DNA of 24,863 bases from Fragilariopsis cylindrus CCMP1102 (lineage: Eukaryota > Bacillariophyta > Bacillariophyceae > Bacillariales > Bacillariaceae): NCBI GenBank assembly GCA_900095095.1, contig FMBT01000238.1:1-24863 (forward strand). Direction: 5' to 3'. The position numbers and the translations under genes were made by a program. Of this stretch, positions 1-8,433 are shown one piece after another. The notes beneath the pieces were generated by a model that searched no databases, was not told the DNA's origin, and saw nothing but the letters and a program-made list of their open reading frames with translations. How positions within the stretch are numbered: position 1 is the first letter of the stretch; each line of letters begins with the position of its first letter.

Positions 1-100
1 TGTTGTCGTATTCCGCAATAGTCGATGTTGTCAGCATACAATACAATGCATGTACTTATATTTATACAATTCTCATTTATTTGCTCACTGATTCACTAAC

Positions 101-1153
101 CTTTAGCCTTGATAATCATACCGGTTGCTTTATGTGCAGGATTAGTAAGAATCACTCTGGCACCTAAAAATCGCATTAGCTTACGACGCTCGATCGAAAA
201 GGCTTCTGACATGACACTTTTGTAGTTTTTGAGCATAATTACAAAGATAAGGCAAGTATGAAAGGAAAATGATACAGCACAAGAAAAGCATAAGTTTTGT
301 TAGTAAGAACTTTACTCTAGCTGCGTATTGTTTCGGTGTCGCTGCTGTTGTTACATAAATATGTTTTGAAGTGCTCAGATTCAGACCCAAAATCAGACTT
401 ACCATACCAATGGATATCCTTTTGAGGCGCTGTAATAAAGGTTTAAAAAAGAAGGAGGGAAAAAGCATTTGATCATTAGTATGCAGCGGGATAAAAGTGG
501 TACATGTTGTTCGTAGTTAGTTTGAATCAAGTTCGAATTAAGTCAACTAAATTAGAGTATATAGTATAGCCAATATCACTTTACGTACCAGACCATGGCT
601 AGTCCTATTCCTGTATTTCCTGAGCTAGCCTCCACAACTTTTGGATACAAAAAGAAATAGCACCATAGCAATAAGATTGTACATTGTTATTTTGACAGAG
701 TTAAGGAATGAATAAAAATGGGTCGTCATTATTTACCAATATAATTACGTACAAAACAAAACAAGAAAATATTTACATACCTGTCTGACCGGATTTTAAT
801 TGTCCATGTTTTTCTGCCCATTCTATAACACCTAATGCTAATCGATCTTTTACGGATCCTCCTGGATTTTCACTTTCCAGTTTCACAAATACATCAACAC
901 CCTCCTTGGGTGACATATTTTTTAATCTAATAATTGGTGTACGTCCAATCGTTTCGTTTATACTATCATAAATAGCATAACGAGGAACATCTTCGAATTT
1001 TCGAAGTGAAGATGTTGTAGTCTCTGCCATCGTTGTAGTTGTCGTTTTCATCGTCGTCGAATCAAAAGTTGTAATCGAACTGAAGGTCCTGAAGGATGTT
1101 CTCGTTCTTGTTGTTGTTGTTGTTGTCAATCGGATAGCTGCTCTACCTTGCAT
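101..1153 (-). CDS. OASTL: Cysteine synthase (O-acetylserine (thiol)lyase), four 5' exons, 3' end beyond the window
   Basis: PLP enzyme making cysteine from O-acetylserine and sulfide. Exons on the minus strand are 781-1153, 589-637, 403-429 and 101-216; all junctions are GT-AG and keep one frame (introns 143, 159 and 186 bases). Visible family motifs: NETIGRTPIIRLK, then ESENPGGSVKDR with the PLP-binding lysine, the substrate loop EASSGNTGIGLA, and SEAFSIERRKLMRFLGARVIL. The donor after KATGMIIKAK at 95-100 shows that the gene continues left; no convincing next exon lies in bases 1-94. The first Met (1151-1153) gives a Thr/Arg-rich leader (AIRL…TRTRTSFRTFSS) that looks like a mitochondrial presequence; internal Mets at MKTTTTT and MAETTTS could instead give a cytosolic form. 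Family assignment is firm; location in the cell is inferred. Confidence 0.93.
403..429 (-). other. 27-base microexon of the cysteine synthase gene
   Basis: On the minus strand a polypyrimidine-poor acceptor (ATTACAG at 430-436) precedes 27 bases, followed by a textbook donor GTAAGT (397-402). With the phase left by exon 2 it reads C-ASKGYPLV-C. This is the stretch expected between GLAMVC and VMSEAF in cysteine synthases (compare the AxKGYPLV of the family). Skipping it would also keep the frame (27 is a multiple of 3) but would delete part of a conserved helix-strand, so constitutive inclusion is expected. Confidence 0.85.
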
Positions 1154-1900
1154 AACAACTAATACAAGTACTATTACGAGTAGTACAAAGATATGATAAT
1201 CTCATATAATGTATGCCGGGAAACAAATTGTTGACATTAGACCTGGTTGCGTATTCGTAAATCTCCCACTGGCTAATCTGGGCCTGGATGAATTAGGGCC
1301 TGATTATGTTTCACAAAGAATCTTGATATTTCAATTGATTCTTCGATTTTAATTCAAAAAAGATTCCAAACAATGTTCTTTGAGAAGTTGAGAAGGGTTG
1401 AAGGTTAAGGATACATTTAAATAATATAAGATTATGTTACATATTCAGTCGTGGTACAGTCGTGGCTATGTAGGAGGGTTTAGAGAACCCAAAAGTAAAG
1501 AGGGGTCAAATAAAATCACAATTATTCTCTTTATGATTAAAAAATCGATACTCATAAATTGAAAATGAGACAAAAGACAATATTCGAATTCAATGGAGCA
1601 TATTCGAAAAATCAAGCCACATAGAATGATAAGCAGCCGAATATTACAACAACAACAACAGCAACATCTTTTGTAGGTTTTGTGAACACAGCAGTTGCAA
1701 ATCTATATGGATAAATTTCTGCATAAAATGTATATGAAAATGAATATTAATTATTCCTGTAACTCGACAGCATCAAATTACTGATGATGTCATTGCTGCT
1801 GGTACTGTTATCGCTACTTTCTGGTATCGATCCCATCTTCATTCTTAAGTTGTCCTGTCTTCCATCATCATCATTACCGTCTTCCCCCATTGGACTATTA
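1154..1900. other. Intergenic: cysteine synthase 5' flank and receptor 3' flank
   Basis: No coding potential was recognised on either strand. It should hold the promoter of the cysteine synthase and the 3' UTR of the receptor gene. It contains a short direct repeat (two copies of cagtcgtgg around 1447-1465) and a TTATA/ATT microsatellite at about 1896-1921 that runs into the last receptor codons. Confidence 0.5.
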
Positions 1901-3267
1901 TTATATTATTATATTATTATCATTTTCTTCTCCTAAAGGAATAATAGAACGCTGTGTATTCCTCATCACGTGGGACGGTAGGTCCAATTGTTCCAATCGC
2001 ACGCCATCAATCTGTACGGTAACACGCCCACCTATCTTATGTACACCTTTCGGGAGCTCTCCATGAACCTGCTCATAACGGACATAATATATTTTTGGAA
2101 TGACTAAAAAGCCGATAGATATCATAGCGGCAAAGAAACCATAAAATACAGTCGATATATATACTCCTGCATTCAGGGCACTCAAATCAGCAGCACTCGC
2201 AGTACCAGATGCAGTATAAATAATAAGGACTACATTGAAAGTAACTTTAATTATAACCAAAACCAAATGACCCAATAGAGTTTGGGTAACTCTTCGACTG
2301 TCTGATAGGTATTCTGGTACGTTTCTTGTCTTTAATGACATCCAGAACGCAATAGAAACACAAAAAACGAGAACGAGAGTTAACAGTATCTCATATATAC
2401 CACCATCGTCATAAAAACAAGTCCTATGGAATGTACTTCACCACCCATGCCAGTAAATGTTTCTCGTTTATAATACGGAGGAGATGTAATAGTCCAAGCG
2501 ATTAATATTGCAATGGCCACCAACACAACAATAATCAAAGGTTTAATCACGTGTCTCGCCAACACCTTTTGTCGTATTCGTCCTCTTCGTGTGACCTTTT
2601 CGACTCGGAAGAGCTTGCAAAACAATGCCATGTAGGCAATAACTACTCCAATAGTTGTCAGCCATAACCATGAGATACACCCTGCATTCAGTGATTGTTG
2701 TGTTTTTTTTTCATTCGAGTCATCGATGGCATTCAAAGATATTGAAACCGACAAGAGGAATGCACTGAAACATATCAAATACAGGAAGGGGGGTTGGCCG
2801 ACAGAGATGATAGTGTGTGTCCGGAATCGGTAGATGAAGACACAGGAACCGATAGAGAGCAAGGATCCTATTGCGGTCAAAGTGAAGGCAACAATTGCGT
2901 ACCGTCTTGACAAATAATGAACCTCTGCGGCGGCTGACGGTGTTGATGATGATGATGATGACGGTGATTGTGAGGGCGGCGATTGTTGTGAGATCTCTAC
3001 TGTAGCATTTTCCAAATTGCGCCGCCATTCGTCTACTATCACGTATCTCGTTTTTGGTATAGTATTATAATATGTCAGAGGAGCTCCATGATTTTGATTT
3101 ATATCTTCATCAAGATTATTGTTGCTATTTATTGTCGTCGTCGTCGTCGTCGTCGTCGTCATCGTAGATAGGGGTGATTCTACATCCACAGCCACTACTT
3201 TTGTCAGCAGTATTATTGCCGTTATTGAGAGTAAGAAAAGATTATCGGTCTTGAAGAATATTTTCAT
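1901..3267 (-). CDS. Class C (GABA-B/7tm_3-like) G-protein-coupled receptor, short ectodomain, one-base frameshift
   Basis: Seven hydrophobic segments of class C type: RRYAIVAFTLTAIGSLLSIG (1), PPFLYLICFSAFLL (2), CISWLWLTTIGVVIAYMALFCKLFRV (3), PLIIVVLVAIAILIAWTI (4), YEILLTLVLVFCVSIAFW (5), LLGHLVLVIIKVTFNVVLII (6) and GVYISTVFYGFFAAMISIGF (7). Family marks are the TM3 cysteine, the K/RVEK loop after TM3, KTRNVP…SR after TM5, and PKIY after TM7. The chosen start (3265-3267) begins a signal peptide MKIFF…TAIILLTKVVAV; an upstream Met at 3297 is possible. The ectodomain is only about 100 residues of Thr/Ser-rich sequence with no Venus-flytrap domain. The frame breaks in extracellular loop 2 near 2413-2424. 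One added base makes 1,368 bases (455 residues) and, if placed at 2423-2424, creates the cysteine (IGTC) expected to pair with TM3. A 47-base GT-AG intron is a weaker alternative. The ligand is unknown. Confidence 0.8.
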
Positions 3268-3858
3268 CGTACGTATCGTACCGTACAGTATACTCAATTT
3301 TATCTTTTTTGAATATGTGTGTTATTTTTGATCGTGTTTATAGATAGTAAATGGTACAGTACAGTAACGTTAGAGGGATGGAAGATACCTTCGAAGTAAT
3401 AAAATAAATACGGTACAAGTGCAAAATCAAGAGCTTCTTATTGTTTAGATGGGTGAGTATGATGTGTGCTGGTGTTCATTGCTGCATATACTACTACTAA
3501 TAATAGTACTGTACTGCATAGATATTAATAACACTTTCTCTCTTCGTCACACTTTCACACCTCTAAAAATATTACAGTCGTGCACTTTATCTGGCCTGCA
3601 TTTTATAAGCAACTATTTCAGTACTAAATTGCGCGCGCTCGTCACTGTTTAAAAAATCAAAATCTACTGAGCCACAAATAGCAAATAGCTAGCAAATAGA
3701 AATTCTAGGTCGGCAATGACAATCAATAAATAGCAGAAGGATAGCAGAACAGCTCATTGTCACACAATTGATTTTAGACAAGCTCAAGTCAAATTAGACT
3801 GTAAGTTAGACTGTTTTTCATATAATCTAAACAAATCTCGAAAAAAATCTCGAAAAAA
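3268..3858. promoter_or_regulatory. Divergent intergenic region between the receptor gene and RAD1
   Basis: About 590 bases separate the receptor start (minus) from the RAD1 start (plus), so both promoters must lie here. No TATA box can be assigned with confidence. Short direct repeats are visible: caaatag-type repeats at about 3675-3700, ttagactgt twice at about 3795-3813, and atctcgaaaaaa twice just before the RAD1 ATG. ORFs seen in this interval look like chance frames. Confidence 0.4.
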
Positions 3859-6285
3859 ATGGAAGAAGGAAATGACGATGATGACGACGGTAGTGGTAAC
3901 GATGGAGATCATACAACAGTAGTAGCAGAAGAACAAGAAGAAAATAGCAAGCATCAGACGACGCGGAAGTCGCAATCCTCACAGTCGCAACACGATGATG
4001 ATAATGATGATGATGATGATGATGATGAAGATGCAGATGATACGTTGATGGTGTGTCGATGTGAGACACCAAAATTATTAGTGGATTTGCTACAATCATT
4101 TTCAAAAAATGGGGGTTGGTCTCGTAATAGTAGTAATAGTGCAGGAGGTGGTGGTGGTGGGAATTATAAGTCGGGTGGTGGTGTCAGTGGTTCCACCCAA
4201 GCATCTCAACGAGAACAACGATTGATCGATGGTAGTGTTAGTGGTAGTTCTACCAATAAGCTGCACCCGATGACAGTATTTTGTACTCCGAATGGATTAA
4301 CGATTCATTCACAATCCAGTAACAAACAATTCCAAGCTAGTATGGAATTACCTGCCACACTATTCAGTACCTATCGATTGATGCCACCCAACAATAACAA
4401 TAACAGCAGCAGCAATAATAATAACAAAAACAACAACAAGTATTCCTCCACTTCCGGCGACAGTAGTAGTGACGATGTTTCCTACGACTTTACTATTCAT
4501 TGGCAAACATTTATGCAATGTTTGAATGTTCTTATGATTGGAACAGGTAGTAGTGATAAGGTTTATTCTTCCTCGTATTATAATAATAATAATAATAATA
4601 ATAACTCGTTGTCGTCGTCTGCGTCATCGTCGTGCTTGACAATGTCCTATCATACCTCCACAGAAGTTTTACGGTTAGAATGGGAAGGTAATAATAATAA
4701 TAATATGAATGGAATGAGTGGTGGTAGCTCCACTACTGTGGTTGCCACAGCTGCCATACCTGGATTGAATCCTCCACCGGCTGAGGAAGCTGCCGAACTT
4801 TCAATGGCATTTGGTCAATCTCCGATACGTGCACGATGGTTGATTTCCTCCGCAAAACATACGATTAGTGATGCCAAAGAATTAGAGTACGTCCCTGGTG
4901 CGACCACTGTGCGGGTTCGTTTCCTACGAAATGGTGAAGATGATGGTCACAATAATAACAATGAAGACGACAACGACAACGACGATGATAGATATCGTCG
5001 TGCTGGTCATGGTATTCGTGGTGGTCCTCGATTGAGACTGTCCACGAGAGGACATTCGGGTCGTGTCACAATAGAAATCCCAGCACCTATTGAGTTTTCA
5101 GCTGGTATCGATAATAATAATAATAGTCAAGAGGATGAGGACGATAACAACAATAACAACAAGAAAATTGCGTATACGTACTCTTTGGCTGGATGGCGAC
5201 AGGCGTTGCAACCATTGGACATGGCACGAGAAACTTGTTTGAGTGTCAATGCTCGTGGGATATTAGCCGTGCAGCATCAGTTGGTGATCGATACAAATAA
5301 TGCTAACAGTAATAATCTTCATCAGAAGAACAATAGGAGAAGAGGTTCTTCTTATCAATATCAGGACCAACATCCTCCTCCTCCGCCACCACCACCATCA
5401 TCGACGGAATCAGCTTTTTGTGATTTTTTATTGTTGCCCATCGAAGTTGACGACGTCGACTGTGATGATGATTCAGACGACGATGACAAAGTTGTATTGA
5501 GATGCACCGCAGATTCCGAGCAATACGATTCAGATGATGATGACGATGATCGGACATTGACACCGGTACCAGTACGAGGTAGAAGCAAAAATAGAGATGT
5601 CACAGAAGAAACTAATGATGATGATGACCAGTACGCCGATAAAGATGAATCAACCGTGACGACGCAATCTCAGGCTCGATCACGAAGCGGACGACGACGA
5701 TATATCTTATCACCAACTCAACAAAGTGAAAATGAACAAGGATATGACGACGATAATGATTCAGTTCGTTTGCCTATCGGTAGTGATGACAGCGATGAAG
5801 ATGATGACGACGACGATGAGAATGGTCCATCACAACGCCGCTCGAAACTTTTATTTCCAAGTGTTGCAACAGGAGGAACGAACAACAACCCTGACAACAA
5901 CACTGATACCAATCATAATCGGCGTCGGGAACGACGTAAACGTCAGAGAAGATCTAGTCATCAACAGAGTTTCAGTACTATGTCAACAACCGCAGAAGGC
6001 GAAGAGGACAACCAAAAAGGGGAAGGGGAAGATGATGATAGCACTGATCAACGCAGCGTCAATTTACTTGATGATGATGATGACAACGGTGATAACAGCG
6101 CCGATGATCGATCCTCGCATCAAGATGATAATACTGATTCGATGCGATACGGTTCTGCTGCATCTCGACGTCGTGATCGTGATCGTAGTAGTAATAATAG
6201 TAATAGCCGTCGACGGCGGGATGATAACGATGACGATGATCGTTACTGCTCTTCTCCTGAATTGGTGTATGGGCAGCAAGACTGA
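3859..6285 (+). CDS. RAD1: RAD1-type subunit of the 9-1-1 DNA damage checkpoint clamp, with giant low-complexity insertions
   Basis: Single-exon, 808-residue protein. Conserved PCNA-like blocks appear in RAD1 order between repeats: VCRCETPKLLVDLLQSFSK (~64), MTVFCTPNGLTIHSQSSNKQ followed by FQASMELPATLFSTYRL (138-173), FTIHWQTFMQCLNVLMIG (~209), SPIRARWLISSAKH, ELEYVPGATTVRVRF, RLRLSTRGHSGRVTIEIP (from 391), YTYSLAGWRQALQPLDMARE, LSVNARGILAVQHQLVID and CDFLLLPIE (~521). These match the two-fold clamp of RAD1, where the family is about 280 residues. The excess comes from Asp, Asn, Gly and Ser runs between strands plus an acidic, Arg-rich, probably disordered tail of about 280 residues (530-808) containing many D/E-S/T sites. 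RAD1 with RAD9 and HUS1 encircles damaged DNA and activates the ATR-type kinase. The start is the first ATG after the A-rich leader. The clamp call is by motif order; the role of the tail is unknown. Confidence 0.82.
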   Translation: MEEGNDDDDDGSGNDGDHTTVVAEEQEENSKHQTTRKSQSSQSQHDDDNDDDDDDDEDADDTLMVCRCETPKLLVDLLQSFSKNGGWSRNSSNSAGGGGGGNYKSGGGVSGSTQASQREQRLIDGSVSGSSTNKLHPMTVFCTPNGLTIHSQSSNKQFQASMELPATLFSTYRLMPPNNNNNSSSNNNNKNNNKYSSTSGDSSSDDVSYDFTIHWQTFMQCLNVLMIGTGSSDKVYSSSYYNNNNNNNNSLSSSASSSCLTMSYHTSTEVLRLEWEGNNNNNMNGMSGGSSTTVVATAAIPGLNPPPAEEAAELSMAFGQSPIRARWLISSAKHTISDAKELEYVPGATTVRVRFLRNGEDDGHNNNNEDDNDNDDDRYRRAGHGIRGGPRLRLSTRGHSGRVTIEIPAPIEFSAGIDNNNNSQEDEDDNNNNNKKIAYTYSLAGWRQALQPLDMARETCLSVNARGILAVQHQLVIDTNNANSNNLHQKNNRRRGSSYQYQDQHPPPPPPPPSSTESAFCDFLLLPIEVDDVDCDDDSDDDDKVVLRCTADSEQYDSDDDDDDRTLTPVPVRGRSKNRDVTEETNDDDDQYADKDESTVTTQSQARSRSGRRRYILSPTQQSENEQGYDDDNDSVRLPIGSDDSDEDDDDDDENGPSQRRSKLLFPSVATGGTNNNPDNNTDTNHNRRRERRKRQRRSSHQQSFSTMSTTAEGEEDNQKGEGEDDDSTDQRSVNLLDDDDDNGDNSADDRSSHQDDNTDSMRYGSAASRRRDRDRSSNNSNSRRRRDDNDDDDRYCSSPELVYGQQD

Positions 6286-6812
6286 TGTGATTAAAAAAAA
6301 ACACAACAAGAGAATGAATAATGATGAATGTCATTAGACCGACAAAAAAATAAGAAGACCAATTTAAAGTATATAAATACATCTGGGATAGAGTGTGACA
6401 CACAAGTGTAATTAGTACGAGAAGATAATGACACTAAGTAGTACAATATTGGGGATAAGTATCGCTTGTTGGGTGATGTTTAGAAGTCTACTGTCCGTGG
6501 AAGAGACTTTACAGCAGGCGCGTAGTTTGTAAACACAAAGTAACGACCTTCAGTGTAATATCATAGATTGTTATTTTTGTTTCTATCTTGGTTTATGCTT
6601 CACTCAATAGAATATCGTTACGTTTTGATTCTCTTAACTTATCTTCCTTCACACCGAAACGAAACTTTTCATATGCTTGTACAACGTACCCGCTTACAAA
6701 TAATTCATTGGCTGTAGATCCGTGTTTATCTCAAAAGTTAAACCCATAAGAAACGAAAAGAATTGGTACTAATTTGGGTGATTTCCTTCCTTTGGCCCAT
6801 CTAGGGAGATAG
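6286..6812. other. Convergent intergenic region, 3' ends of RAD1 and the RNA ligase-like gene
   Basis: Lies between two genes that end towards each other, so it should hold both 3' UTRs. An A-run (6292-6301) directly follows the RAD1 stop. No other coding signal, repeat or RNA gene was recognised. Confidence 0.4.
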
Positions 6813-7696
6813 TTAATAATCGCCACCGTAATCATCCACATTTGCCCATAACTCGTCGTTCTCCTTCTTCTCCTTCGTATTGGTTGTGACGGTACAAGAC
6901 GATTCCATCTCCTTCTGCAACGTCGACGGCGATGCATCATCAATGTAGTTTGGAGGAAGACCGAAATCATCCTGAATAATTTTTGCAAAGGTGATACCGA
7001 GTCTACCAATGACTGAACCAAAAAAACATCCATGGATGCCAACCATAGTTGAACCATTCTTACCTTCGAATGTTGTTAAAGTGCCGGATTTAGAAGGAGC
7101 ACCATAAATCTGAGATGCACTGCCTGAATTTAGAGTTAACCCTATCGAGCAAGCATAAAGTTCAGAAGCAATTAATTTATCTACGAGTTCCTTTGAAGAG
7201 GCAAAGCTTTTGTCTGGGTGTTCCGAAAATGTTATACCGAAAGCAAGTCATTTTTTCTGGAAAAGTCCGCGCTCTATACACTGAAATCGGCCCAGATTAT
7301 ACATTAATTCTCCGTAAACAATCATCTGGGGTAGGCTTTGAGGATCAATCCCAATTAACTTTCCTATAGCTCTTTTGATGGACTGGATTGCATCGGCATC
7401 TGGTACCACACCTTTTAAATGAACACGTTGGTATATATCGCCTTCGACACGCTGTCTACGACCAAGGTAGGCTTCATCATATTGTATACCAAAATTAGTA
7501 CCATCAATCTTTTCGAAAACACACACTTCTTGAGTTAGAAATGGTGTGTTCAATTTGTATAGACACGCAGGCGTATTATCCTTATTTAAAATCGGATAAA
7601 GCCGCTGTCGCGATCGTGGAAGATTCCGTTTACGCCACCATCGCTGGAGTAAAACCACCGAAGCTTGGAGGTGTTGGATTTTATTTTGAATTTCAT
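6813..7696 (-). CDS. RNA ligase-like protein with a jacalin-like C-terminal segment; disrupted by a frameshift and an in-frame TGA
   Basis: The core shows nucleotidyltransferase motif I, VFEKIDGTNFGI (catalytic lysine codon 7509-7511), then YLGRRQR, and the motif-III-like VYGELMYN, as in ATP-dependent RNA ligases of the Rnl type. The same frame then meets TGA at 7248-7250 but continues open to 6813 with LAFGITFSEHPDK, ASSKELVDKLIASELYA and a Gly-rich segment (YGAPSKSGTLTTFEG followed by MVGIHGCFFGSVIGRLGITF). The latter resembles the jacalin-type β-prism signature. Tryptophan is the likely residue lost at the TGA (QKKxLAFG). Upstream the ligase frame has no ATG. A natural start is ATG 7694-7696 (MKFKIKSNTSKLRWF) in another frame, which joins the ligase frame as …DSGF-YPILNK if one base is added to the T-run at 7598-7600. 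With that base the length is 885, a multiple of 3. It is either a damaged gene or carries sequence errors. Ligase motif I is clear; the jacalin call is weaker. Confidence 0.6.
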
Positions 7697-8209
7697 AAGC
7701 ACTCCCGAAGCTTAAATTGTCAAAGGACTGTCATTGATCTGTGTTCGTCGTAGTTATTACCTAGTATTTTGTACCAAACATTCATGTTTCAGGTTTTTCT
7801 TTGAACTCAAAAAGCAAAAAGAGCAGGGCCAGGCTCAAGCGTATCAAATTTGACGCTACTTCTGTCTTGAGTCACGTACAAATTATCGCCAGCCATTAAT
7901 ATTTTTACTTTAAATTTGACACATTACTAATAGGCGATGATCGATGATCGCAACACATCGCACATCACATCTTTCTACTGTACAATTTTGAATTTGTATC
8001 TTCAATCTCGATATCATTACAACATTACAACATAAAACACACTAAATTTCGAAGTTAACATTTCTAAGTGGGTCAAGGAATAACTTATTGCCGATGATGA
8101 ATGACGCACTAAAATTGATGCTTGAAAAAAATCTCCCGGCGAGGTCCCCGTACTCTCCGAACAGGCAGCACACAATAGCACAACAACAAAGGTATCGGTG
8201 ACGGCCGTG
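7697..8209. promoter_or_regulatory. Divergent intergenic region upstream of the RNA ligase-like and TilS-fusion genes
   Basis: About 500 bases between divergent genes. An ATG at about 7784-7786 on the minus strand opens a 21-codon frame (MNVWYKILGNNYDEH) that could be a 5' exon or upstream ORF of the ligase-like gene. A GATGATC direct repeat occurs at about 7935-7949. No firm promoter element can be named. Confidence 0.3.
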
Positions 8210-8404
8210 ATGGCCATATTTCTTTTCGTATTTCGCTATTGGAAAAGGGTTGGTTCCGATGATCATTCCGACGACGACGACGACGACGACGACTGTCGAG
8301 GAATGGTATCTTTCTGGAAATTTCTTGAACGAAGAATCCGAGAGGCCTTTCTGAAAGTAAATGCAAAATCACGTTCTATACTTTCTATCAACCCAGAGAA
8401 ATAA
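8210..8404 (+). CDS. Possible short ORF upstream of the TilS fusion (64 residues, hypothetical)
   Basis: ATG at 8210 opens 64 codons ending in TAA 30 bases before the TilS-fusion start. It has a hydrophobic N-terminus (MAIFLFVFRYW), a run of eight aspartates and a basic helix-like stretch (FWKFLERRIREAFLK). It could be an upstream ORF, a tiny membrane-anchored protein, or a chance frame in the 5' leader. No homology is recognised. Confidence 0.2.
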   Translation: MAIFLFVFRYWKRVGSDDHSDDDDDDDDCRGMVSFWKFLERRIREAFLKVNAKSRSILSINPEK

Positions 8405-8433
8405 ACGGGACGGCGGCTCATCTATCTTCATCC

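Noticed and set aside
1..60. Next exon of cysteine synthase
   Set aside because: The only AG on the minus strand leads to a translation unlike the family, so the exon probably lies beyond the left edge.
181..468. 95-codon minus-strand frame
   Set aside because: It lies across the introns and microexon of cysteine synthase in another frame; no family pattern.
2348..2430. A 47-base GT-AG intron joining the two receptor frames
   Set aside because: Frame-compatible, but less than half the size of any other intron here, and it would remove receptor-like sequence including the likely ECL2 cysteine; kept only as an alternative.
3827..4105. His-rich and Ser/Thr-rich minus-strand frames opposite RAD1 (here and around 5303-5603, 6059-6403)
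   Set aside because: They are antisense shadows of GAT/GAC repeats, giving His/Ser/Ile runs; the plus strand has the conserved protein.
5726..6337. 203-codon plus-strand frame rich in Met, Thr and Ile
   Set aside because: Shadow of the RAD1 acidic tail in a shifted frame; the composition reflects repeat codons read out of phase.
7248..7250. Selenocysteine at the ligase-like TGA
   Set aside because: The position looks like a tryptophan before LAFG, not a redox site, and no SECIS-like hairpin could be identified by eye.
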